Origin: Candidatus Parcubacteria bacterium
Lineage (GTDB): Bacteria; Patescibacteriota; Patescibacteriia; Patescibacteriales; Patescibacteriaceae
Reading direction: 5' to 3'
NCBI GenBank assembly: GCA_023459655.1
Contig: JAEWTE010000001.1
Span: forward strand, 1-51,830
Length of the DNA stretch: 51,830 nt
Positions 26,039 to 34,418 of the stretch are shown here, piece after piece. The notes beneath the pieces are model-generated. The model did no database searches, had not been told where the DNA came from, and saw only the letters and a list, made by a program, of their open reading frames with translations. Position numbers and translations under genes: made by a program. Within the stretch, counting starts at the first letter, position 1. Each line of letters starts with the position of its first letter.

Positions 26039-26939
26039 ATTGTTGAATAATTGCTTGTAAATTGGTGGAAACATAATCGTCATGAAAAAAATCTCGATTT
26101 TTAGGGTTTTTTTCAATTTCGGTGATTATAGCTTCACGCTCAGTGGTAATGGTCTTAAATTCATCTAGTATTTGTTTGTAAATTTCAGCAATAGCGGGTT
26201 GGTTATTTTGTTGAGCGTAGTCACGATAAAGTTGAGCCTGTTGGGTTATTTGTTTTAATAATAATACTTGAATTGGATGTTGGGCTAAAGTTTTTTGTTG
26301 GTCATTATACCAAAGTTTAGCCAACTCTTCAGTATGTTTTAAGTCGCAACCAATTACAAAAAGAGGGACATTACTTTTTTCACCACGAATATTTAAGAAA
26401 TCAGATTGGAAATATTTGATTTTGGCTAATTTACCTTGTTTAATTTTACTAAGGATACGGTTTACTTTATTCATTAAACGACTTGGTTGGCTAGCTGAAG
26501 TAACGTCTAGAGCAACACCAGAGTAATTAGCTGATTTTTGATCGGGATGGCGTATTTCTAAAATTGAATCAATATGGTTACGAAAATCATCGTAATCGCA
26601 AGTTTTAATGGTCCAAACATTTCCGCCGAAATAATTATTGGCTTCAATCTGATGATGTAAAATAGCTTCAAGAATGTCGGCAACCTTTTTATGCCAGATT
26701 TCGCTGGGAGAATTTTTCTGTTGATGCAGATCTTTTTGTTGTTCAACCCAGTCAGTGTCAGTTTTAACAGCCTCTTGACCATATAAATCAATAAAATCAT
26801 CATGTTCTATCCGATCTATTTCATTAGCTTTCTGAGCCATTTCCAAAAGCTCATCAAGATAATGTTTATTATTGAAGTTTTGGTTGTTTTCTTTTTTTTC
26901 AGCCTGTTGTTGTAGGAATCGTTCAGGATTAAATAACAT
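26022..26939 (-). CDS. Unknown protein, possible restriction-nuclease-like core
   Basis: I do not recognise this 305-residue soluble protein. The N-terminal third is charged and helical (NKHYLDELLEMAQKANEID). Residues about 105-165 hold alternating strands with acidic ends: YDDFRNHIDSILEIR, GVALDVTSASQPSRLMNKV, and KIKQGKLAKIKYFQSD, a layout that could be a degenerate PD-(D/E)XK fold (D, D-x-T, K), though no ExK motif is seen. The C-terminal part is a long Gln-rich helix region. It lies 23 bases after elp3 and overlaps glyA by 17 bases, so it is cotranscribed with wobble-modification and one-carbon genes. Confidence 0.6.
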   Translation of the reverse strand: MLFNPERFLQQQAEKKENNQNFNNKHYLDELLEMAQKANEIDRIEHDDFIDLYGQEAVKTDTDWVEQQKDLHQQKNSPSEIWHKKVADILEAILHHQIEANNYFGGNVWTIKTCDYDDFRNHIDSILEIRHPDQKSANYSGVALDVTSASQPSRLMNKVNRILSKIKQGKLAKIKYFQSDFLNIRGEKSNVPLFVIGCDLKHTEELAKLWYNDQQKTLAQHPIQVLLLKQITQQAQLYRDYAQQNNQPAIAEIYKQILDEFKTITTEREAIITEIEKNPKNRDFFHDDYVSTNLQAIIQQYDQSN

Positions 26940-26962
26940 AGATTTTAATTTATTTTCTATAA

Positions 26963-28552
26963 CTATAGCATAGCTTTTATTAAATAAGTATGGCTGAGTC
27001 GATAGCCAAGTTGGCGATAATAGCCACGAACACCGACTCCAGAAATTATGGCCATTTTCTTATAGCCATGTTGTTTAGCAATTTTTTCAGCTTCAGCTAG
27101 TAATTGTCGACCCAAGCCTCGGTGTTGGATTTGGCCGCGGCTGCCCGGTGGTTGTAATTGTCCATAAACATGGAGTTCACGAATAATGGCTCGGCCTGAT
27201 AAATAAGATGGACCAGCGTTATTAGCTGGTAATCTTAATCGACAAAAGCCAAATAATTTAGACTGATCTAAACTTTCCCAGCTAATAAAATATTCTTGTC
27301 CGTCACCGGCTAAATAATTACGAACTATTAATTTAATTTGTTTAATTTTTATAATTTCTGAACCAGCCTCACGACAACGGATGCACTGGCAATTAACCCC
27401 TTGTCGTTGAATTATTTGCCGCAGATTAGTTATTTTATTGCCTGCCTCAATTGATTCGGCGGGAATATCTCTAATTAAGCGGATAATTCGAACATAGGCT
27501 GGTGTTGCCTCTTTACAGGCTCGAATAACTCGGATTAATTCTTGATCAGAATAAGGCTGGTAATTACCAGCTAGCCAGTCTTGGTATAATTGGCTACCTT
27601 TAACGACAACAGTGGGGTAGAGTTTAATTTGATCAGGTTGAAAACGAGGGTCATTAAATAATTGTTGGTACATTTTAATATCATGGTCAGGTGTTGAACC
27701 GGGTAGAGCTGGCATGATATGATAGGTTATTTTAAATCCCCAATCACGCAGTAGCTTGGTTGCTGTAACAATGTGATCGACGGTGGCAGTTCGTTGATTA
27801 TTAATTAATATTTTATCATCAATGGCCTGTACACCGATTTCTACTCTAGTACAACCCAATTGTCGAAAACGTTGTAATTCTTCATTAGTTAAACAATCTG
27901 GTCGGGTTTCTAGGGTTAGACCGATGATTCGATATTCAGCGGTTTCGTTAATTTTTTGTTCTTTAAGCAGGGCCGCTTTTAATTGTGCTAAGGTTAGACT
28001 TTGTCGATAACGACGCAGGGGCTGGCCATAGGAATTGGCCGCAGCTAAACAATTGGTGATATACCAATACTGATATTTAATTGGTAGATATGACCAGGTG
28101 CCACCAATAATAATTAATTCAATTTTATTGGGTTGATGGCCATTAGCTAGTAATGCTCGTAATCGATAATTAACTTGTTTAACTGGATCATAATGACAGT
28201 GTTGAGCTCTCATGACAGCTGGTTCGTTGGCTAAATAACTAGTTGGTACATCAGTTTGTTGTGGACAATAGCGACAATGGCCAGGACAGGGCCAAGCCTT
28301 GGTTAAAACTGCTACTGGTGCTACTCCAGACATTGTTCGGATGGCCCGTTTTTTTAATAATTTAATAATTTGTAGATCACCCTGGCCAGTTGATCCAAAT
28401 GATTGACGATAGGCGGCCAATAATTGACTATTGCTAAGTAATGGTTGACCAGATAATTCGGCTAACCGACGTTTCCATTCGGCTAGTTCAACTTTATTTT
28501 TTGGCTGATTGGTTAGTAGATTGTCAATTATTTTTTTTGATTTGATATTCAT
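26963..28552 (-). CDS. elp3: Elp3-type tRNA uridine-34 carboxymethyl synthase (radical SAM + GNAT)
   Basis: 529 residues with the two-domain Elp3 layout. Radical SAM part: AWPCPGHCRYCPQQ (CxxxCxxC iron-sulfur ligands), YDPVKQVNYRLRAL, IELIIIGGTWSYLP, GLTLETRPDCL and RVEIGVQAIDD. C-terminal GNAT acetyltransferase part: QHRGLGRQLLAEAEKIA and SGVGVRGYYRQLGY. Elp3 uses acetyl-CoA and SAM to make cm5U at the wobble base. It is universal in eukaryotes and archaea but patchy in bacteria. No other Elongator subunit is seen. It heads a six-gene run that ends with a Trm9-like methyltransferase. Confidence 0.93.
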   Translation of the reverse strand: MNIKSKKIIDNLLTNQPKNKVELAEWKRRLAELSGQPLLSNSQLLAAYRQSFGSTGQGDLQIIKLLKKRAIRTMSGVAPVAVLTKAWPCPGHCRYCPQQTDVPTSYLANEPAVMRAQHCHYDPVKQVNYRLRALLANGHQPNKIELIIIGGTWSYLPIKYQYWYITNCLAAANSYGQPLRRYRQSLTLAQLKAALLKEQKINETAEYRIIGLTLETRPDCLTNEELQRFRQLGCTRVEIGVQAIDDKILINNQRTATVDHIVTATKLLRDWGFKITYHIMPALPGSTPDHDIKMYQQLFNDPRFQPDQIKLYPTVVVKGSQLYQDWLAGNYQPYSDQELIRVIRACKEATPAYVRIIRLIRDIPAESIEAGNKITNLRQIIQRQGVNCQCIRCREAGSEIIKIKQIKLIVRNYLAGDGQEYFISWESLDQSKLFGFCRLRLPANNAGPSYLSGRAIIRELHVYGQLQPPGSRGQIQHRGLGRQLLAEAEKIAKQHGYKKMAIISGVGVRGYYRQLGYRLSHTYLIKAML

Positions 28553-28570
28553 TACCTCTGATGTTATAAT
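28542..28570 (+). promoter_or_regulatory. Promoter of the bactofilin-like gene
   Basis: TTGATA (28542-28547), 17-base spacer, TATAAT (28565-28570), about 28 bases of leader to the ATG at 28605. The -35 lies within the first codons of the divergent elp3. Confidence 0.7.
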
Positions 28571-28604
28571 TTAGCCGTAGACTATTTAATTTAATCACAA
28601 TTAT

Positions 28605-29735
28605 ATGCTGAAGACAAGGTGGTCGATTGGTTTTTTATTGGTTGGTCTTTTTTTAAGTTTACCCTTGGCCAGTCAAGCTTTTACGGCTCGTCGTGGGGAT
28701 GAAATAAATTTTCGATCCGGCGATCAACTTAGTGGTACAACCTATGCGGCTGGGCGTCAAATTGTAGTTGATACGCCCTTGCCTGGTGATTTTATTTGTG
28801 CCGGTAATGATATTTTTATTAATCAGCCGGTTAGCGGTGATGTTATTTGTTTGGCAGAAAATATTAAAATTGACGCTGAAATCGGTGGTAGTCTTCGTTT
28901 GTTGGGTAGTTCGATTAATATTGATAATCAAATTGGTCGCAACGCTAGTCTATTTGGTTCCAAAATATTCTTAGGTCAGCAGGCAATAATTGATGGTGAG
29001 ACTTTATCGGCTAGTATATTTTTAGATAGTCGAGGTGCTTATCGACAAGATTTTCATGGATTATATAATCAGGCTAGACTTTATGGTCATTATCAAGGAG
29101 CGGTTAATTTAATTTCAGCTAGCGATGAATTGCCTGGTTTAGAGGTTGTAGCTGGAGCCAAACTAGATAATGGTTTAATTTATCGATCTAATCAGCTGGC
29201 TAAGATAGACTCAGCAGCTCAGATTATTGGTCAAGTAGATAAACGAGTTTCACCAGTTAAACAATTGGATAAAAGTCAACAGTTAATTAATTGGCTTTGG
29301 TCAAAATCGCTTGGCTTATTTATGTTATTAGTTTTTGGTTTAGTTATTTTTAGTTTATGGCCGAAATTGGGTGATAAACTACTTCAGCACAGCCAAACTC
29401 ACCCGATTAAATTAATTTTACAAGGCTTGGCTATTTTAATTATTTTACCAATTATTATTTTAATTTTAGCGGTAACGATTGTTGGCCTACCAGTTGCTTT
29501 GGCTGGGTTGATTATTTGGATAGCTTTATTATATGGTGCTAGACTGGTAGTTGCTTATTGGTTAAGTTCTAAGATAATGACTAGTCAGACAAATAGATTG
29601 TGGCCATTTTTGATTGGTATAATTATTATTATTGGGTTGTCATGGTTACCCGTTCTTGGTCGATTGATTATTGTGCTAGCGACTTGGTGGGGCACTGGAG
29701 TTATTTGGCATTCAATTTATAAGGTAAAAAAATAA
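28605..29735 (+). CDS. Bactofilin-like (polymer-forming) exported/membrane protein
   Basis: 376 residues. A signal peptide (GFLLVGLFLSLPLASQAFT) leads to a domain of short repeats (about 30-210) with a beta-helix rhythm: GDFICAGNDIFINQPVSGDVICL, KIDAEIGGSLRLLGSSINID, and so on, as in bactofilins. Three hydrophobic helices follow (about 232-250, 268-310, 325-365), rich in Ile, Leu and Val. Such proteins are frequent in CPR. The repeat domain is outside the membrane here, unlike cytoplasmic bactofilins, so the role may be in the surface layer or envelope scaffold. pmm follows after 10 bases. Confidence 0.78.
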   Translation: MLKTRWSIGFLLVGLFLSLPLASQAFTARRGDEINFRSGDQLSGTTYAAGRQIVVDTPLPGDFICAGNDIFINQPVSGDVICLAENIKIDAEIGGSLRLLGSSINIDNQIGRNASLFGSKIFLGQQAIIDGETLSASIFLDSRGAYRQDFHGLYNQARLYGHYQGAVNLISASDELPGLEVVAGAKLDNGLIYRSNQLAKIDSAAQIIGQVDKRVSPVKQLDKSQQLINWLWSKSLGLFMLLVFGLVIFSLWPKLGDKLLQHSQTHPIKLILQGLAILIILPIIILILAVTIVGLPVALAGLIIWIALLYGARLVVAYWLSSKIMTSQTNRLWPFLIGIIIIIGLSWLPVLGRLIIVLATWWGTGVIWHSIYKVKK

Positions 29736-29745
29736 GAACATAATT

Positions 29746-31113
29746 ATGCTTACCAATGGTTCAGTTTTTAAGGCTTATGACTTACGAGGAGTTTATGGTC
29801 AAGATTTTGATGAAGACTTGGCTTATCGTCTTGGCTTAGCTTATGTTATTTGGCGAAAAGCTGAATTATCGACCGACCGACTAGTGGTTGTGGTTGGTCA
29901 TGATATGCGTTTATCTTCACCGTCTTTGCACCAAACATTATGTCAAGGACTGATTGACGGTGGAGCTGAAATTATCGATATTGGCCTATGTTCAACGCCG
30001 ACTTTTTATTTTGCGGTTGCCGATCAATTGGCTGACGGGGGTATTATGGTCAGTGCTTCGCATAATCCTAAAGATCATAATGGTTTCAAAATTGTTCGAG
30101 ATCGAGCTAAGCCAGTTGGTGAAAACAGTGGTTTGGCTGAATTAAAAGAATTAGTTTTAAATCAATCATTAACACCGGCTGATCAGCCAGGTAGTCGACG
30201 AACTATTGATAATATATTAGATAAGCAGCTGGCTTATGATTTAACTCGAGCTGGTTCTCAACCAATTAAATCTTTTAAGGTAGTAATTGATCCAGCCAAT
30301 GCCATGGGTAGTCTTTATTTTGAAAAATTATTGGCTAGTTTGCCACAAATCTCGTTGATTCGAATGAATTGGCCGCTAGATGGTTCTTTTCCTAATCACG
30401 AAGCCGATCCATTTAAGTCGGATAATATTCAGCCACTTAGTCAGATGGTGATTGGTCAACAAGCTGACCTGGGAATTGCTACTGATGGTGATGCTGATCG
30501 TGTTTTTTTTGTTGATAATCAGGGTCGACCAATTGAACCAGGCATTATTAGAGCTATTTTGTCAAAAATATTTTTAGCCGAACAACCTGGCTCAATAATT
30601 GCCTATGATATTCGCCCTGGCCAAATTACAGCTGATACGATTATTGCTAATGGCGGTCAACCATTAGTCACTAGAGTTGGTCATTCTTTGATTAAAGCCG
30701 CTATGCTAGAGTCAGGTGCTTATTTTGCTGGTGAATCATCTGGTCATTTTTTCTTAAATATGGAACATGGTTGCTATGAAGTGCCTGGCATTGTTGCTCT
30801 TAAACTATTGCAAGAATTATCGGCTAGCGGTCAAACCTTGGCCGAGTTAGTCCAACCTTATCAACAATATTATCATTCTGGTGAAATAAATCGGCGAGTT
30901 AATGATACTTCAGCTAAAATTAAATTGATTGCCGAGCATTATGCTGATGGACAGATTGATTATTTGGATGGTATTACGGTTACTTATCCGGATTTTTGGT
31001 TTAATGTCCGATCGTCCAATACTGAACCATTATTGCGGCTTAATCTTGAAGCTAAAACTGCTGAGATTATGGCTAATCGTCGGGATGAAATATTAAGTCT
31101 ATTGGCTGATTAG
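29746..31113 (+). CDS. Phosphomannomutase/phosphoglucomutase
   Basis: Interconverts hexose 1- and 6-phosphates (mannose or glucose) for sugar nucleotides. 455 residues, alpha-D-phosphohexomutase family: FKAYDLRGVYG, the active serine in VSASHNPKDHNGFKI, the metal loop TDGDADRVFFVD, and GESSGHFFLN for the sugar; the phosphate-binding loop is RSSNTEPLLRLN. Glu-x-Ser-Gly-His favours use of both mannose and glucose. It is cotranscribed with the bactofilin-like gene. The end overlaps the convergent small gene by 4 bases. Confidence 0.95.
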   Translation: MLTNGSVFKAYDLRGVYGQDFDEDLAYRLGLAYVIWRKAELSTDRLVVVVGHDMRLSSPSLHQTLCQGLIDGGAEIIDIGLCSTPTFYFAVADQLADGGIMVSASHNPKDHNGFKIVRDRAKPVGENSGLAELKELVLNQSLTPADQPGSRRTIDNILDKQLAYDLTRAGSQPIKSFKVVIDPANAMGSLYFEKLLASLPQISLIRMNWPLDGSFPNHEADPFKSDNIQPLSQMVIGQQADLGIATDGDADRVFFVDNQGRPIEPGIIRAILSKIFLAEQPGSIIAYDIRPGQITADTIIANGGQPLVTRVGHSLIKAAMLESGAYFAGESSGHFFLNMEHGCYEVPGIVALKLLQELSASGQTLAELVQPYQQYYHSGEINRRVNDTSAKIKLIAEHYADGQIDYLDGITVTYPDFWFNVRSSNTEPLLRLNLEAKTAEIMANRRDEILSLLAD

Positions 31114-31415
31114 CGGCGAAAATAATTAGCTATTTTTTTGAGATTATTATAATCTAATTCACTAAGACCATGACTAGATAATTGTCCGTGGATTTGATAT
31201 AGGGCATTGTCTAGCTTATAGCCAGGAATACCGCCAAAACTGATGACATCGTTGCGGTATTTTTTAAGGAAATCAATTATAAAATCACGATTTTTCTGGT
31301 CAAGACTGGCAAATTCATAACTATTATTGTAAAAAAACTCTTTACAGCGCCGTTCAAATGTGTAGATATCTTCATTTTTAAGACTATTAACCAGCTCTTT
31401 GATTTTTTCACTCAT
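31110..31415 (-). CDS. Unknown small helical protein
   Basis: I do not recognise this 101-residue protein. It is charged, mostly helical and lacks membrane segments; features are FERRCKEFFYNNSYEF, NRDFIIDFLKKYRNDVISFGGIPGYKLDNALYQ (in pieces) and a basic end (NYFRR). It sits between convergent pmm (4-base overlap) and tsaD, 30 bases downstream of the tsaD start region on the same strand, though its ATG precedes nothing else in that run. Its composition is like the housekeeping genes here, so it is probably real, function unknown. Confidence 0.55.
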   Translation of the reverse strand: MSEKIKELVNSLKNEDIYTFERRCKEFFYNNSYEFASLDQKNRDFIIDFLKKYRNDVISFGGIPGYKLDNALYQIHGQLSSHGLSELDYNNLKKIANYFRR

Positions 31416-31445
31416 AGTAATAAAATTAATAATAAAAATTTAGTT

Positions 31446-32492
31446 TTAAACCAGTAGACAATTAGGTTGGGCTGCTAAATTGGTAGGAGCAATTGTTTGG
31501 TTAGCCCTTAATTTTAATAGGCCAGCGGCTGCAATCATGGCCGCATTATCGGTTGTATAAGCCATGTTTGGCAATAATAATTTAACCGTCGGCATTTTTT
31601 GCTTTAAAGTATTATTAAGTATTTGTCGTAATTGATGATTAGCAGCGACTCCGCCAGATAGGGCAACAGTTTTAACCGATCGATCCAGGGCGGCTTTGAT
31701 AGTTTTTCGAACTAGGGCTTCAACTACAGCTTGTTCAAAGGCATAGGCGTATTCAGTAATTCGGCTAGACCAATTATCGTCTTGCTTAATAGCATAAAGC
31801 AAGGCGGTTTTTAATCCAGAAAAAGAAAAATTATAATCAGACCGACGAAGCATTGGTTGGGGCAATTTAATAGTTGATGGCCGAGATTGTTTAGCAAATT
31901 CAAGGGCTGCGGCACTGATACTTGGTCCACCAGGGTAGCCTAGTTTTAATAGGGTAGCGGCTTTGTCAAATGCTTCACCAGCGGCATCATCGACAGTTTG
32001 GCCAATAATATCATAATCAAGTAGATCGTTCATTAAAATTAGGGCGGTATGGCCACCGCTGACGGTTAGAGTCAGTAATGGAAATTTTATTTGATCTAAT
32101 GGTCGATTAATAAAATTAGCAGCGATATGGCCGGCAATATGATGAACTGGTATAAGGGGTAAATTCCAAGCCAGAGCTAAAGATTTAGCAGTTTCTGTCC
32201 CAACCAGTAATGAGGTCATTAGGCCCGGTCCCTGGGTAACTGCTAGTCCATTTAGCGACTTACTAGCGGTTGATCTACTTAATCCAGCTTGACTTAGAGC
32301 TTGATTAATAATTGGGATAATTTGTTTAACGTGTTCTCGAGCTGCTACTTCAGGAATAACTCCGCCAAAAGCTTGGTGAATATCAATTTGAGAAGCAATT
32401 AAATTACTCTCAATGATAATTTGATTATCAATCAATGAGCCGACTGCGGCCGCGGTTTCATCACAACTAGTTTCAATGGCTAATATTTTCAT
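31446..32492 (-). CDS. tsaD: tRNA N6-threonylcarbamoyladenosine transferase TsaD
   Basis: Transfers threonylcarbamoyl to A37 of ANN-decoding tRNAs. 348 residues, ASKHA fold: MKILAIETSCDETAAAV, GVIPEVAAREHVKQI, the metal motif VHHIAGHIAAN, LLTLTVSGGHTALIL, DDAAGEAFDKAATLL and ALSGGVAANHQLR. Length is normal. Partners TsaB, TsaC and TsaE are not in this window. TAGAAT about 15 bases before the ATG may be the -10. Confidence 0.97.
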   Translation of the reverse strand: MKILAIETSCDETAAAVGSLIDNQIIIESNLIASQIDIHQAFGGVIPEVAAREHVKQIIPIINQALSQAGLSRSTASKSLNGLAVTQGPGLMTSLLVGTETAKSLALAWNLPLIPVHHIAGHIAANFINRPLDQIKFPLLTLTVSGGHTALILMNDLLDYDIIGQTVDDAAGEAFDKAATLLKLGYPGGPSISAAALEFAKQSRPSTIKLPQPMLRRSDYNFSFSGLKTALLYAIKQDDNWSSRITEYAYAFEQAVVEALVRKTIKAALDRSVKTVALSGGVAANHQLRQILNNTLKQKMPTVKLLLPNMAYTTDNAAMIAAAGLLKLRANQTIAPTNLAAQPNCLLV

Positions 32493-32552
32493 AATAATTT
32501 GATTTCATTCTATCAGCCGTTGAGGCATTATTCAAGGTTAAATAAACTGAGC

Positions 32553-32580
32553 TTGACAGTCAGCCAGCTTTCGTTATAAT
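32553..32580 (+). promoter_or_regulatory. tRNA-Glu promoter
   Basis: TTGACA (32553-32558), 16-base spacer, TATAAT (32575-32580); transcription would begin about 10 bases before the tRNA. Confidence 0.85.
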
Positions 32581-32595
32581 AAGCGTTAGCTTGAC

Positions 32596-32667
32596 GGTCC
32601 CTTCGTCTAGTGGTTAGGACACCAGGTTTTCATCCTGATAACAGGGGTTCGATTCCCCTAGGGACTA
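32596..32667 (+). tRNA. tRNA-Glu(TTC)
   Basis: Acceptor GGTCCCT / AGGGACT (G-U at the end), D arm GTCTAGTGGTTAGGAC, anticodon stem CAGG / CCTG with loop TTTTCAT giving TTC, T arm AGGGG-TTCGATT-CCCCT. CCA is not encoded. The convergent recombinase reading frame runs into its 3' half, so it marks the left edge of the island. Confidence 0.95.
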
Positions 32668-34132
32668 CTATCGGGGAACTAGCACTGGCTAGTTCCTTTT
32701 TAGTTTGTAAAATTAGTGAAATTTTAGGTGTTTGATTTTCTGAAAAATCAAAAACGGGTTTTTCGGGAAAAATCAAACACTGTAATTTAAGTTTTTCCTC
32801 ATAAGTCGCCTCTCTATAAGTTGAAGACAAGTTAGTAATGACTTTAAAGATTTTTTTGTTATCCCTCGGCTGATCGCAGGCGCTAGCCTGGATATCGCTA
32901 ATAGCTTCTTTTACTTTATTTAATTCTTCTTTAAAGTCCTCATCATCAAGTAAATCTTTTTTCTTCATTTCAATTAACTTGGCTTTTTCAGTTTGGAGAT
33001 TTATTAATTTACTCTGACTATTTTTCAGGTTGGTTTTATATTTACTCATTTCTTCTTTGCTAATATCGATTAGGGGTTTACGGAAGAAATCTAAATATTC
33101 TTTACTTGGGGTTATTCTTTTTAAGAAAGAAATAAATTCGCCCTCTAGCTTATCTTTAGAGATAGACTTTAAGCCATGACAGTTTTTATTATAGCAACGA
33201 TAGAAAGGATATTTCTTGCCACTTTTACTCTTAGACATACAAGCGGTTATTGGACGATTACAATGCGGACATAATATAAAATGACGAAGAGGAAAAGTTT
33301 CGTTTGGTGTACTAGCTGAAATATTGTCGCCCTTTTTTCCAGTTTTAATAAGTTTTTGGCATTTATAAAAAGTTGATTCGTCTATTAATGGTTTATGAGT
33401 ACCTTGATATTCTTCGCTTTTAACAGTCATTATTCCTAAATAGAATTTCTCGGTTAATATTTTAAATAGCGTTTGACTAGTTAGTTCTTTATTCTTCCAC
33501 GATTTGAATCCGGCTTTAATCATTAGCTGTCTAATTTCTTCCATTCTATAAGCACCGCTAGAGAATTTATTAAACGCCATTTGAATAATCTCGGCTCTTG
33601 GTTTATCTATCGTTATAACGGCTCTATTTTGACCGTCTCGGCTATTTAGATAACCAAGGGGAGCTTTATAACACCAAATGCCTTGTTTAATTTTCTCAAG
33701 CATACAAGACGACACTCTTTCACTTCTAACGTCATTATCAAATTGAGCAAATGACGCCATAATAGTGCCGATTAATTTTCCACTCGGTGTTTTATCAACT
33801 GTTTCAGTGGCGGAGATAAATTTAATTTGTAATTCTTCAAGAGCCATTAAAATAGTAGCGTAATCTTTTACATTTCTTGAGAGCCTATCTATTTTATAAA
33901 CAATAACTGAATCAATATTTCTATAATTTTTCTGACAATAACTTAACAATTCCTGCAGTCCTTTGCGGTTTACAGTTTTAGCGGATACGCCATCATCATG
34001 AAATAGTTTTATTATTTCTACCTCGTGACTTTTAGCATATTCCAGGCAATAGTTTTTTTGTTGTTCGAGACTCACTCCGTTCTGCGCTTGATCTTCGGTT
34101 GAGACCCGATAATAGATAATTCCTTTTGACAT
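32630..34132 (-). CDS. Large serine recombinase (site-specific integrase)
   Basis: About 500 residues from the chosen start MSKGIIYYRVSTEDQAQNG. The resolvase domain (1-150) has YYRVSTEDQ with the catalytic Ser, YKIDRLSRN, and GTIMASFAQFDNDVRSERV. A recombinase domain follows (about 160-270), then a zinc ribbon FILCPHCNRPITACMSKS...YRCYNKNCHG and a coiled coil (about 350-430, KTNLKNSQSKLINLQTEKAKLIEMKK in pieces). This layout is that of phage and ICE integrases. The final residues, about VVPRGIEPLLSG, are antisense to tRNA-Glu, so the frame probably ends in flanking DNA after insertion. An upstream ATG 19 codons earlier is unlikely. Confidence 0.92.
   Translation of the reverse strand: MSKGIIYYRVSTEDQAQNGVSLEQQKNYCLEYAKSHEVEIIKLFHDDGVSAKTVNRKGLQELLSYCQKNYRNIDSVIVYKIDRLSRNVKDYATILMALEELQIKFISATETVDKTPSGKLIGTIMASFAQFDNDVRSERVSSCMLEKIKQGIWCYKAPLGYLNSRDGQNRAVITIDKPRAEIIQMAFNKFSSGAYRMEEIRQLMIKAGFKSWKNKELTSQTLFKILTEKFYLGIMTVKSEEYQGTHKPLIDESTFYKCQKLIKTGKKGDNISASTPNETFPLRHFILCPHCNRPITACMSKSKSGKKYPFYRCYNKNCHGLKSISKDKLEGEFISFLKRITPSKEYLDFFRKPLIDISKEEMSKYKTNLKNSQSKLINLQTEKAKLIEMKKKDLLDDEDFKEELNKVKEAISDIQASACDQPRDNKKIFKVITNLSSTYREATYEEKLKLQCLIFPEKPVFDFSENQTPKISLILQTKKELASASSPIVVPRGIEPLLSG
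32675..32701 (+). terminator. tRNA-Glu terminator
   Basis: GGAACTAG / CTAGTTCC with a 6-base loop and a T run, 7 bases after the tRNA. It lies inside the recombinase reading frame on the other strand. Confidence 0.9.
32728..32780. repeat. Inverted repeat near the recombinase 3' end
   Basis: GTGTTTGATTTT (32728-32739) and AAAATCAAACAC (32769-32780) are perfect 12-bp arms; GATTTT and AAAATC repeat again between them. It lies in the coding end of the recombinase, about 60 bases from the tRNA. It may be a recombinase-binding site or a chance result of codon use. Confidence 0.5.
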
Positions 34133-34153
34133 AGGATTAAGGTTAATAATTAA

Positions 34154-34287
34154 AAAGAAAGCGGTGAACTGTTGGACACAACTTAGCAAAAAGCCTCGTT
34201 GAAACAGCCACCGCTTTCTTTATATCAAAACGATCTTAATCGCTTGGATGTAAAATATAGTGACTTTTTGCTTTATAAGTTGTGTCC
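34154..34287 (-). promoter_or_regulatory. Interlocked inverted repeats before the recombinase: attenuator-like leader
   Basis: Arm A AAAGAAAGCGGTG (34154-34166) pairs with A' (34209-34221), 13 bp perfect, extended by CTGTT / AACAG. Read leftward, A'-A is a hairpin followed by a T run, so an intrinsic terminator 20-odd bases before the recombinase ATG. Its loop carries B (34174-34193), which pairs with B' (34264-34287: GGACACAACTTA and GCAAAAAG, split by 4 bases). B' is transcribed first, so B'-B pairing could compete with the terminator. Alternatively these are recombinase or replication sites in DNA. Confidence 0.6.
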
Positions 34288-34414
34288 ATTAAAGATATTA
34301 GCATATATTTGTATTTTTTCAATGTTTATTAGTGTTTTTATTTTTCTTATGGTTGTAATAGAAATTATAAGCGAAATAAGCGAATTGATAGATTTCATGC
34401 CTAATAGTTATTAA
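34199..34414 (+). CDS. Possible small membrane protein (weak)
   Basis: A 71-residue frame with one long hydrophobic segment (KILAYICIFSMFISVFIFLMVVIEII). Its start lies inside the inverted repeat of the recombinase leader, with no SD, and it overlaps a structured region. It may be chance in AT-rich DNA. I give it only because the membrane helix is clear and nothing else covers the stretch. Confidence 0.2.
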   Translation: MKQPPLSLYQNDLNRLDVKYSDFLLYKLCPLKILAYICIFSMFISVFIFLMVVIEIISEISELIDFMPNSY

Positions 34415-34418
34415 GTCG

